NCBI GenBank assembly: GCA_903876625.1
Contig: CAIRAO010000395.1
Coordinates: forward strand, 1 to 40,436
Length of the DNA: 40,436 nucleotides
Origin: an uncultured Gallionellaceae bacterium
Lineage (GTDB): Bacteria > Pseudomonadota > Gammaproteobacteria > Burkholderiales > Gallionellaceae
Direction: 5' to 3'
Shown: positions 1 through 6,935 of the stretch, piece after piece
How the letters are laid out: each line of letters starts with the position of its first letter
Position numbering within the stretch: position 1 is the stretch's first letter
The notes under the pieces: generated by a model
Seen by the model: only the letters and a program-made list of their open reading frames with translations
What the model was told of the DNA's origin: nothing
Databases searched by the model: none
Translations under genes and position numbers: made by a program

Positions 1-417
1 CATTTCCGTTTTGTCGATATAAACGACCTTGAGAAACAAATTGAAGAGAAACTTGGTGATGGGTGAATGGTAATTCGAACTTTCTCCTGCGCCGAAACCG
101 GTCAACACAATGAGCGGTACTTTCGAGCCGATTTTTTGTTGTACCTGAATCAGCACGCGTGCCGATTCTGAGAATAAAGTGGTCGCTTTGATACTGCTAC
201 CAGTTCCCAGAGTTATCAGTATAACTTCGGCCCCCGATAATGCAGCTTCCATATCCTTAGGGTTTGTTGAGCTTCCCTGAACTTTGGTTAACATTGGGTT
301 TTGCGGAAGCGTATCAATACTGCGCGAAAGTGTTGTTACTTGATGGCCTTGCTGTAAAGCACGGTGAGTGGTTTCAAGACCTACTCCGGCAGAGGCTCCG
401 ATGATGGAAATTTTCAT
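1..417 (-). CDS. NAD(P)H-binding Rossmann-fold protein, NmrA/SDR-like (3' part outside window)
   Basis: The gene starts at the ATG complementary to 415-417 and runs off the left edge, leaving 139 residues. The protein begins MKISIIGASAGVG, a glycine-rich dinucleotide-binding loop directly after the first beta strand. It is followed by an alternating beta/alpha pattern with VILITLG and PLIVLTGFGAGESS, as in atypical short-chain dehydrogenases of the NAD(P)H-binding (NmrA-like) group. Such proteins are cytosolic and either reduce small substrates or act as redox sensors; the substrate cannot be told here. It is transcribed away from the cyclase gene at 912, so the interval between them must hold its promoter. 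Family assignment is good, function is unknown. Confidence 0.75.
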   Translation of the reverse strand, partial: MKISIIGASAGVGLETTHRALQQGHQVTTLSRSIDTLPQNPMLTKVQGSSTNPKDMEAALSGAEVILITLGTGSSIKATTLFSESARVLIQVQQKIGSKVPLIVLTGFGAGESSNYHSPITKFLFNLFLKVVYIDKTEM

Positions 418-534
418 TTTATGTTTCCTCTCGATTCATTTAGTTACGTGGTTGGTCAGACTTCCCCTATACCATGTTAAAAAGAAAAAACAGGACAAAT
501 CTACTATGATTTTTGGATAAACCAACTAGCAAAA

Positions 535-670
535 TTGGATAAATGTACGTTGGCTGCGTTAGTGTGTCAGCGTAACATCATTTCCGCAATTGTATCTCCC
601 CCAAGTTTTGCAATTGCATTGTATCTCCTCCTTAATTTAGCGCGTATCTGTGATGGGTACGCGCGTTTTT
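535..670 (+). ncRNA. Candidate small RNA with CUCC repeats ending in a terminator
   Basis: A terminator-like hairpin on the plus strand sits between two divergent genes, so neither neighbour needs it; it must serve either an independent short transcript or a leader of the cyclase gene. Just before it are two copies of ATTGTATCTCC extending into CTCCCCC and CTCCTCC. Such unpaired CU-rich runs resemble the anti-Shine-Dalgarno motifs of known trans-acting sRNAs. The 5' end is not defined and no convincing promoter was found. The call rests on layout and motif, not on a known sRNA family. Confidence 0.3.
640..670 (+). terminator. Rho-independent terminator-like hairpin
   Basis: GCGCGTA (640-646) pairs perfectly with TACGCGC (658-664) across an 11-nt loop, and after one G comes TTTTT (666-670). 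Stem and T-run fit a terminator read on the plus strand. Confidence 0.55.
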
Positions 671-911
671 ATGGAAAATGGGCCCATCATTTGGTTTTTG
701 AGCGCGCTGTCCAAAGATTTTAATTGTGCTGATGAATCGATATTCATCTGTTGTGTTGGAACGCCACTTCCCAAGTGCTTGATATAAAGTTATAATTGAT
801 CCATTCCATTAAGGTCAGCCAAGCTGGTTTATATTGGCATCTGTAAAACCCTGTAAATAGCAGGGTAGTTAAGAGTTTTTTGATCATTCCTTAATTTGAG
901 GGATACAACCT

Positions 912-2204
912 ATGCAATTTAAAACGAATGAATTAGTCGCCTTGATCGTTGTGTCAATTATGGCGCTTTTGGCAAATTTGCCGGATCATATTATTGGTCA
1001 TTTGGTTGACAGAAACCTCCTGTTGATAGGGTTGGTAGTGACCGTCACTATTTCTCTATTCCTGTATGTCAAATTAATGCTGTGCATTACGGTGTCAATA
1101 TTGGCAATTGGCGCGAACTTGCCTGATCAATTCGCTGTGCAGTTAGGTATCAGCCGTCCCGCAATGATTGTGGCCTCCGGGCTGATTGTTGTCATGGGCC
1201 TGCTCTATAAGTGGTACTACATGCGGCCGGAAAAAGAAAATACCGCAGAAATTGAAGATGTCAAAGTTGTACCCAGAAATTATAAATTCGATACGATCAA
1301 ATCTCGAACTGAAATAATCAATGCAATATTCAGTGGTAACTTGTCTGCTCTTCATCAATTAATTAATTCTGATGTAGAACTGAACTTTATTCAAAACGGA
1401 ATAAGTCCGATTTTTCTTGCAATAGAAAAAGGCTATGCCGATATTGTTTTGATGCTATTAACCTGTGGTGTGAACCTGGAGGTTAAAAACAAAGAAGGGA
1501 ATTCTCCGTATGAGTTTGCCTTGCTAAGTAAAGAAACGCGTATTGCAGAAATGCTTGAGTATGCTTCCAACCAGAACATAGCAATTAAAAGCAAAACGGA
1601 ATCTTCGATTCGAACGATTGGCAAAGCAGTCATCATGTTTGTTGATATTTGCGGGACCACCGATTTGTACGATGAAATGGGAAACGAACCGGCGTATCTT
1701 CTAATTACCCGCGCTTTAAACATACTTAGTCAGAAAGTTGCCGAATTCAATGGCACACAGATCAAAATAATGGGGGGGCAAATCATGTGCTCCTTCCAGA
1801 CAATTCCGCTGGCTACTCATGCCGCCTGTGCTATGCATTTTGCACTTGAAGCAAGACGTCCGGGAGGAGACCGCCCGATGCATGCCCGAATAGGGTTTCA
1901 TTATGGTGAGGTTATTCAACAAGGGAACGATGTGTTTGGAGATACCGTTAATATTGCTTACAGAGTGACGGCTACAGCAACAGCAAGACAGATATTGACC
2001 ACCCTCGCTTCAGTTAAATCATTGCCCATCGAGTTCGCAGAAAAGATACGGCCTTTGATGCGTGTAGTCTTTCAAGGCAAGCAAGAATCGTTTGGCGTAT
2101 ATCAGATCCTTTGGGAACCGGAAACTACCTTCGTTGGCAGGGTTGATAAATCTATCTTGATCAAACCACAAAACGAAGATCGCAGCGAAAGGTGGATTCG
2201 TTAA
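912..2204 (+). CDS. Membrane-anchored ankyrin-repeat protein with degenerate class III nucleotide cyclase domain
   Basis: The 430-residue protein has about four hydrophobic segments in residues 8-105, ankyrin-like repeats at roughly 140-217, and a class III adenylate/guanylate cyclase domain from about 238 to 400. The first metal-binding Asp is present in FVDI (D245), as are a substrate-type Lys (K285), an adenine-type Asp in FGDTVN (D344) and the transition-state pair N347/R351 in VNIAYR. The usual second metal-binding site GDG is instead GGQ (residues 288-290), so the second Asp is gone. The enzyme may therefore be inactive or act as a nucleotide sensor. It stands alone, with GAGGGA before the ATG. 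The family call is firm; cyclase activity is doubtful. Confidence 0.85.
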   Translation: MQFKTNELVALIVVSIMALLANLPDHIIGHLVDRNLLLIGLVVTVTISLFLYVKLMLCITVSILAIGANLPDQFAVQLGISRPAMIVASGLIVVMGLLYKWYYMRPEKENTAEIEDVKVVPRNYKFDTIKSRTEIINAIFSGNLSALHQLINSDVELNFIQNGISPIFLAIEKGYADIVLMLLTCGVNLEVKNKEGNSPYEFALLSKETRIAEMLEYASNQNIAIKSKTESSIRTIGKAVIMFVDICGTTDLYDEMGNEPAYLLITRALNILSQKVAEFNGTQIKIMGGQIMCSFQTIPLATHAACAMHFALEARRPGGDRPMHARIGFHYGEVIQQGNDVFGDTVNIAYRVTATATARQILTTLASVKSLPIEFAEKIRPLMRVVFQGKQESFGVYQILWEPETTFVGRVDKSILIKPQNEDRSERWIR

Positions 2205-2256
2205 ATCGAATTTGCTTTCTTGGAAAAAACCGATCAAGCAAACAAGGATGGGTTTC

Positions 2257-2757
2257 CTACAGTTTAATTTTAAACTGTAAAGAAATTCCGCCATGCAATT
2301 GTTCACTGTAATTCGGAATCACAATAATATTCGCACCAATGTTTTTATATTCATAACCTGCAGCTGGAATCACCACTGGAAACCAGCCACCGTTAGCGAA
2401 TTTTGGATAACCATCTATAACACCCATTTCCGCCCCAAAACTAACTGGACCTAAAGCAACAGGTCGCCAATACCACCCGACATAATCAGAAGTAACCCAA
2501 TCACTATTATGGAATTCACCTAGCACAATTGAGGAAGTCGTTGAATAGCGATACTCTCCGCCTAATCCCAAATTGTTGTCGTTCAAATGCAAATTGCTCT
2601 GGAAGTGGTAAGTAAAAAATCCCGCGTTTAACCAGAACTCGTTAATAGGGGTTGATTCGATATTTGAAATGCCTGCCCAAGATTCGGCATTGGATGTGGA
2701 TGAGATTATAGTCATGCAAACACAAATCAATGTGTTTAGTAAACCATGCACTTTCAT
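2257..2757 (-). CDS. PagP-like outer-membrane beta-barrel protein
   Basis: I place the start at the ATG complementary to 2755-2757 (MKVHGLLNTL), because longer readings run into the tRNA-His gene. The 166-residue product has a signal peptide ending near SNAES, then alternating amphipathic strands rich in Gly, Tyr and Trp. Its layout resembles the lipid A palmitoyltransferase PagP: a His in TYHF near the start of the barrel, then FHNSDW where PagP has FKDSW, then WYWRP matching PagP's STWRP region. By this alignment the catalytic Asp is Asn while the Ser is kept. It may be a divergent acyltransferase or only a barrel of the same fold. It lies just downstream of two tRNAs on the same strand and could be cotranscribed. 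Confidence 0.6.
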   Translation of the reverse strand: MKVHGLLNTLICVCMTIISSTSNAESWAGISNIESTPINEFWLNAGFFTYHFQSNLHLNDNNLGLGGEYRYSTTSSIVLGEFHNSDWVTSDYVGWYWRPVALGPVSFGAEMGVIDGYPKFANGGWFPVVIPAAGYEYKNIGANIIVIPNYSEQLHGGISLQFKIKL

Positions 2758-2778
2758 TTCGCCAAGCCTACGAGAATA

Positions 2779-2855
2779 TGGGGTGGCTGAACGGGCTCGA
2801 ACCGTCGACAACTGGAATCACAATCCAGGGCTCTACCAACTGAGCTACAGCCACC
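2779..2855 (-). tRNA. tRNA-His (anticodon GTG)
   Basis: The minus strand gives a full cloverleaf starting GGTGGCTGTAGCTCAG, including the extra 5' G typical of tRNA-His, a GTG anticodon in the ATTGTGATT loop, a GGTTCGAGCCC T-arm and an encoded CCA end. The length of 77 nt is standard. Confidence 0.95.
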
Positions 2856-2882
2856 ATTGAACCGGTTAGAAATAAGTCTTAC

Positions 2883-2959
2883 TGGTGTGCCCGACTGGAA
2901 TCGAACCAGCAACCCCCAGCTTAGAAGGCTGGTGCTCTATCCGGTTGAGCTACGGGCAC
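2883..2959 (-). tRNA. tRNA-Arg (anticodon TCT)
   Basis: The minus strand reads GTGCCCGTAGCTCAACCGG, with an anticodon loop CTTCTAA (anticodon TCT), a GGTTCGATTCC T-arm, an acceptor stem GTGCCCG/CGGGCAC and an encoded ACCA end, 77 nt in all. It lies 27 bases upstream of tRNA-His on the same strand, suggesting one precursor transcript. Confidence 0.95.
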
Positions 2960-3033
2960 AATTCGTTTCGGTGACCAATGCGACTTATTTACGAGTTACG
3001 GCAAAATTTAGGTTATTAAAACAACCTGCATCC

Positions 3034-3057
3034 TGCTCGCAAAACAGCGAGCATTTT
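3034..3057. terminator. Hairpin between lutC and the tRNA genes
   Basis: TGCTCGC (3034-3040) and GCGAGCA (3047-3053) form a perfect 7-bp stem with a 6-nt loop. Four T follow on the plus strand. The minus-strand lut transcript would also fold it, but without a T-run after the stem. It may separate the lut operon from the tRNA unit; its role as a terminator is not certain. Confidence 0.4.
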
Positions 3058-3119
3058 AACACAGCAAAATATTTTAGAACAACAAAGCAAGCTGAGAAGC
3101 AAAAGAGATCACTTGTGAT

Positions 3120-3788
3120 TTATTGCGCCGGAGCAAGTATTACCAAAACACGATAAGGCCCATGTGCGCCCATGGTGACAGTCATTTCAATATCGGCAGT
3201 GCGTGAGGGGCCGGAAATAAAATTGACCGCTCTTGGTGGCTGTTTGTATTCCTTGCGCATTAATTCCCAGGCGTCTTCCATGGTGGCAACGATCCGTTGC
3301 GGATCAAGTACGGCAATATGAGTTTCAGGTAGTAAACTGGTGGCTGCAGGCGTTTCGGTGCCTGATAGCATCATCAATGTTCCTGTTTCTGCAATGGCAC
3401 AAAATGCGCCCGTTATTCCCACACCATCCAGGCTGTTTGCTGGACGCGACTCGATATTTAATCCCGCAGCGCTCCATGGCAATTCGGCTAGTGTCGGCCA
3501 GCATATCCCTTGATTTGGCAGCTGTCGTTCGCTGAGGTATTGCGTTATTAGTGCGGGCACTCGCTGGATGTCTGAAGTTTCTAAAACGTCACTGGATAGC
3601 TTGATTGCGCGGTGCTTGAAATTTGCAATTAAGTCGTCTGGAATAGTAGGCTGCGGACCCCGAGGATGACTATGCAAGTAATGTTTTACAGTATCGGGGG
3701 AGTCACTAATTTCGTTCGATTCAGCCTTTGTTCGCAATTGGGCATTGCGAATTTTGTTTAAAATATTTTCGCGAGCATTCATGTTCAT
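3120..3788 (-). CDS. lutC: LutC, LUD-domain lactate utilization protein
   Basis: The 222-residue protein belongs to the LUD (YkgG/LutC) family. Its C-terminal half carries the typical ITGAFCAIAETGTLMMLSG stretch and ends ISGPSRTADIEMTVTMGAHGP, the conserved family tail. LutC works with LutA and LutB in a cytosolic iron-sulfur complex that oxidises L-lactate to pyruvate. Its start overlaps the lutB stop by 4 bases, showing translational coupling. It is the last gene of the minus-strand lut operon. Confidence 0.92.
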   Translation of the reverse strand: MNMNARENILNKIRNAQLRTKAESNEISDSPDTVKHYLHSHPRGPQPTIPDDLIANFKHRAIKLSSDVLETSDIQRVPALITQYLSERQLPNQGICWPTLAELPWSAAGLNIESRPANSLDGVGITGAFCAIAETGTLMMLSGTETPAATSLLPETHIAVLDPQRIVATMEDAWELMRKEYKQPPRAVNFISGPSRTADIEMTVTMGAHGPYRVLVILAPAQ

Positions 3789-5188
3789 TTCCCCTGCTGA
3801 TATAGTTCACGAAAGGTTTGGCCTGTTGGAGCGGGAAAGTCACGCCCATTCGTCCAGCCGCTTGCGCCAGGCAAACTATGCAGCAATCTATCTTTGCCGC
3901 CCATTATGCTCATTATTTTTACGCCGATTTTTGTAGCAAGCTTGTATATATTCGGGTGAAGCGCCAGCCATGTCCATGCCTTAAGCATAAATACTTCGCG
4001 TTGTGTTTTCATACCGCGTTGCATTTGTTTCTCACGTAAATTGCGCAGCAAATCAGGCAATGGAATTTTAACCGGACACACGGCACCACAAGCGCCACAC
4101 AAGGTTGAAGCATTGGGTAAGTCGGGAGCTGCTTCCAGTCCACCCAGCAGTGGCGTAAGTATCGAACCCATCGGACCCGGATAAACCCAGCCGTAAGCGT
4201 GACCGCCAATATTTTGATAAACGGGGCAATGATTCATGCAAGCGCCACAGCGAATGCAACGCAACATTTTCTGCATATCACTTCCAAGAATGCTGCTGCG
4301 CCCGTTATCCAGCAAAATGATATGAAAATGCTCCGGGCCATCATGAGCAGAGCTGTCTTTAGTTCCGGTCAGCAGAGATACATAGTTGGTAATCGATTGT
4401 CCTGTGGCAGAGCGGGGTAGCAAGCGCAGCAGTGTGGTTACATCTTCCAGCGTGGGTACCACTTTCTCTATGCCGGTAATGGCAACGTGCACGCGTGGGA
4501 GGGTGGTGACAAGTCTTCCGTTTCCTTCATTGGTGACGATCAGAACAGAGCCGGTTTCAGCAATCAGAAAATTGCCCCCGGAGATGCCCATGTCAGCATT
4601 GAGAAATATAGGGCGCAAAGTTTCGCGAGCTTCACGACACAACTCGGCGATATCTGTCTTGCGCGGTTTTTGATGTTTTTCCGCAAACAAATCCGCAATT
4701 TCTTCTTTGTTTTTGTGCACGACCGGCGCGACGATGTGCGATGGCGCTTCGTGCGCAAGTTGCAGGATATATTCACCCAAATCGGTTTCCATCACCTGCA
4801 CACCGGCTTTTTCCAACGCATCGTTTAGTCCGCTCTCTTCACTGACCATCGACTTGGATTTTGCTGCAGTACGCACACCGTGAAGTGCAGCGATTTCAGC
4901 GACGATGCGGTTGGCATCATCACCATTTTCAGCCCAGTGAATGACTGCGCCTCGTGCAGTCGCCTGTTGTTCGAATTGCAGCAGCCAATGTTCAAGATCA
5001 TTTAGTGCTCGATCACGGATGGCAGCAGCTGCCACGCGGGTTTCTTGAAAGTCATCGATCTCGCTGATCACTGCCGCCCGACCACCGACAAATCGACTCT
5101 GCAAACGCGACAAAGCATTTTGTAGTCGGACGTCAGCCAGTTTGACCGTAACCTGGCGTTTGAAATTAACAGAGTTGTTTTGCATCAC
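3785..5188 (-). CDS. lutB: LutB, iron-sulfur LUD-domain subunit
   Basis: At 467 residues it matches the usual LutB length. An N-terminal LUD domain contains ISGGNFLIAETGSVLIVTNEGN, cut here to its core GGNFLIAETGS. It is followed by two ferredoxin-like cysteine clusters: CIRCGACMNHCP with Cys at 311, 314, 317 and 321, and CGACGAVCP with Cys at 364, 367 and 371. The subunit carries [4Fe-4S] centres that pass electrons from L-lactate oxidation. It is coupled to lutA and lutC by 4-base overlaps. All metal ligands are present, so it should be functional. Confidence 0.93.
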   Translation of the reverse strand: MMQNNSVNFKRQVTVKLADVRLQNALSRLQSRFVGGRAAVISEIDDFQETRVAAAAIRDRALNDLEHWLLQFEQQATARGAVIHWAENGDDANRIVAEIAALHGVRTAAKSKSMVSEESGLNDALEKAGVQVMETDLGEYILQLAHEAPSHIVAPVVHKNKEEIADLFAEKHQKPRKTDIAELCREARETLRPIFLNADMGISGGNFLIAETGSVLIVTNEGNGRLVTTLPRVHVAITGIEKVVPTLEDVTTLLRLLPRSATGQSITNYVSLLTGTKDSSAHDGPEHFHIILLDNGRSSILGSDMQKMLRCIRCGACMNHCPVYQNIGGHAYGWVYPGPMGSILTPLLGGLEAAPDLPNASTLCGACGAVCPVKIPLPDLLRNLREKQMQRGMKTQREVFMLKAWTWLALHPNIYKLATKIGVKIMSIMGGKDRLLHSLPGASGWTNGRDFPAPTGQTFRELYQQGK

Positions 5189-5919
5189 TCTTCCTTATCA
5201 AGACCGGATAAAACTTCCGCCACATGCAACACCTTGGTTTTATGGTTGCCAGTTCTGCGTAGCCGGCCTTCGATATTCAACAGGCAACCGAGATCACCAC
5301 CCACAATCGCATCGGCATGAGTTTCCGTAATATGCTGACATTTGTTATCGGCCATGCGCGTAGACAATTCGCCATATTTTACTGAGAACGTGCCACCAAA
5401 ACCGCAACAGGTAGTTGACTCTACCATCTCATTGACGGTGACATCCGGCATCGTTGCCAATAATTGGCGTGGTTGTTTGTAGACATCAAGTTGACGCAAG
5501 CCAGAACAAGAATCGTGATAGGTCAGACTGCCTTTAAAATTGCCCGGTGCCTTTTCGAGTTTGGCAATCTTAACCAGAAAGTCGGTTAGTTCAAAAGTTC
5601 GCTGGCTCAATTTTGTGAATCTTGCAAATAACGAGGGATCATCTTGAAAAAGTTCCGGGTAATGCACTTTGATCATGCCAGCGCAAGAGCCTGAGGGTAC
5701 GACCACATATTCAAACGATTCAAACTCGGCAATAAATTTGAGAGCAAGGGCTTTAGCGGATTCCTTATCGCCCGAGTTAAATCCGGGTTGGCCGCAACAG
5801 GTTTGTTGTTTGGGAAAGACGACTTCGCAACCTGTCGACTCCAGCAACTTAATTGTAGCGAACCCGATGCGTGGGCGCATGGAGTCGACTAGGCAAGTGA
5901 CAAATAAACCGACGCGCAT
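5185..5919 (-). CDS. lutA: LutA, CCG-domain subunit of lactate oxidation complex
   Basis: The 244-residue protein has the two cysteine-rich CCG modules of the LutA/GlcF family, CCGQPGFN in the first half and CCGFGG in the second, which ligate an iron-sulfur centre. It is the first gene of lutABC. The ATG is at 5917-5919; 113 bases separate it from the iclR-type gene upstream on the same strand, so it may share that transcript or have its own promoter. Related proteins handle heterodisulfide or glycolate, so another 2-hydroxyacid cannot be excluded as substrate. Confidence 0.92.
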   Translation of the reverse strand: MRVGLFVTCLVDSMRPRIGFATIKLLESTGCEVVFPKQQTCCGQPGFNSGDKESAKALALKFIAEFESFEYVVVPSGSCAGMIKVHYPELFQDDPSLFARFTKLSQRTFELTDFLVKIAKLEKAPGNFKGSLTYHDSCSGLRQLDVYKQPRQLLATMPDVTVNEMVESTTCCGFGGTFSVKYGELSTRMADNKCQHITETHADAIVGGDLGCLLNIEGRLRRTGNHKTKVLHVAEVLSGLDKEE

Positions 5920-6032
5920 TCAGATTCTCCAATTATTGAAACGAGAAGTAAGCTATATTATTTTCATTCTACTGCATTCTGTTTCGCAGTTCGATAGATT
6001 CAGAAAATCAAAGTTGGAAGTTAGAAACCGAA

Positions 6033-6791
6033 TCAGATTGATTGAAAACCAAGTTGACCTGAAAGTTGTTGTCCGGTTTTGATTACAAGCTCAATCCATT
6101 CGTCCTGGCGGCGCTCTATGGGAGCGGAGACAGATAAGCCTGCAACAACCTGTCCGCTACTGTCACGCACTAATGTGCCGATGCATCCTACACCAAGTTC
6201 AGCCTCTTCATTGTCCAAAGCGTAACCGCGGAGCGCGGAACTGACACAGTCTTGTACAAGGGAAGTGATTTTAGTGTGAGTGTTGATGGTGTAAGGAGTT
6301 AGTTTGTTGCGTTTTGCATAACTGCGGCAAGCCGCTTCGCCCTGATCGCCTAGTATCATTTTGCCCACTGCCGTGACATGTAAAGGGGCACGACTACCGA
6401 TCACCTGCTCAACCCGAATCATGCGTTTGGCTAATGAACGTTCAATGTAGACAACCTCGTCGCCTTCGCGCACGGTTAGGTTAACCGTCTCTCCAAGATG
6501 GTCCCGCAGTTTTTCCATCAATGGCAATGCAACTTGTCGAATGTCTAAAGAAGAACTCACCAAGCTGCCCAATTGCATCAGTTTGTGCCCCAATTTGTAA
6601 CTGCCACGCGCAGTGCGTTCCACGAAACCCTGCTCAGCAAGAGATGCGAGTATTCGAAACGCCGTAGAAGGGTGCAATCCCGTTTCGGCAGAAAGGGTTT
6701 TAAGGCTCGCCGAATCCTTGTGGGCAGCAATGACATCAAGTAACCGCGCGAGTCTTTCAATAACCTGAATGGAATTTGAGCTTGTTTGCAT
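6033..6791 (-). CDS. IclR-family transcriptional regulator
   Basis: The 252-residue protein has an N-terminal winged helix-turn-helix (about residues 5-65, with SLKTLSAETGLHPSTAFRIL as recognition region) and a C-terminal IclR effector domain with LHVTAVGKMIL and ALDNEEAELGVGCIGTLV. IclR proteins bind small organic acids and usually control neighbouring catabolic genes. It lies upstream of lutABC and diverges from the ThDP-enzyme gene, with 144 bases between, so it could control both units. Most lut operons are controlled by GntR-type proteins, which makes an IclR partner less usual. The effector is unknown. Confidence 0.9.
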   Translation of the reverse strand: MQTSSNSIQVIERLARLLDVIAAHKDSASLKTLSAETGLHPSTAFRILASLAEQGFVERTARGSYKLGHKLMQLGSLVSSSLDIRQVALPLMEKLRDHLGETVNLTVREGDEVVYIERSLAKRMIRVEQVIGSRAPLHVTAVGKMILGDQGEAACRSYAKRNKLTPYTINTHTKITSLVQDCVSSALRGYALDNEEAELGVGCIGTLVRDSSGQVVAGLSVSAPIERRQDEWIELVIKTGQQLSGQLGFQSI

Positions 6792-6935
6792 TTTTCGTAT
6801 TGTGAAAACGATTGTGTATTGCGCAATTATATAACAACCAGTATTCTGTGACGAGTGCGATTTGCTAAATCATTTTTTTGGCGACTTCGCGTTAAGTCGC
6901 AACAACTGGTGGATATATTTTAGGAGTAACTGGAA
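6792..6935. promoter_or_regulatory. Divergent control region between iclR-type gene and ThDP enzyme gene
   Basis: Two copies of ATTGTG 12 bases apart (6799-6804 and 6811-6816) are followed by the perfect 10-bp palindrome ATTGCGCAAT (6818-6827), close to the iclR-type start: a candidate autoregulatory operator. Nearer the plus-strand gene, GCGACTT (6881-6887) and AAGTCGC (6894-6900) form a perfect inverted repeat with a 6-nt spacer, either a second operator or a 5'-leader hairpin. AGGAG at 6922-6926 is the ribosome-binding site for the gene at 6936. Confidence 0.5.

Larger units (their letters stand above)
418..911. other. Divergent intergenic region with repeats and hairpins
   Basis: About 490 bases separate two divergent genes. 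Visible in it are two copies of TTGGATAAA (513-521 and 535-543), two copies of ATTGTATCTCC (589-599 and 618-628), a perfect GC-rich hairpin followed by five T (640-670), and a second hairpin ACCCTG/CAGGGT (848-866) followed by a T-rich tract near 875-881. A ribosome-binding site GAGGGA lies near 898-903, before the cyclase start. The open frame at 535-723 has no family resemblance and crosses the hairpin, so I do not call it a gene. Confidence 0.6.

Noticed and set aside
535-723. 62-codon plus-strand frame before the cyclase gene
   Set aside because: Crosses a terminator-like hairpin and has no ribosome-binding site; better read as a noncoding RNA region.
2258-2279. Perfect palindrome at the end of the PagP-like gene as a terminator
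   Set aside because: The stem is AT-rich, lies within coding sequence and is not followed by a T-run on either strand.
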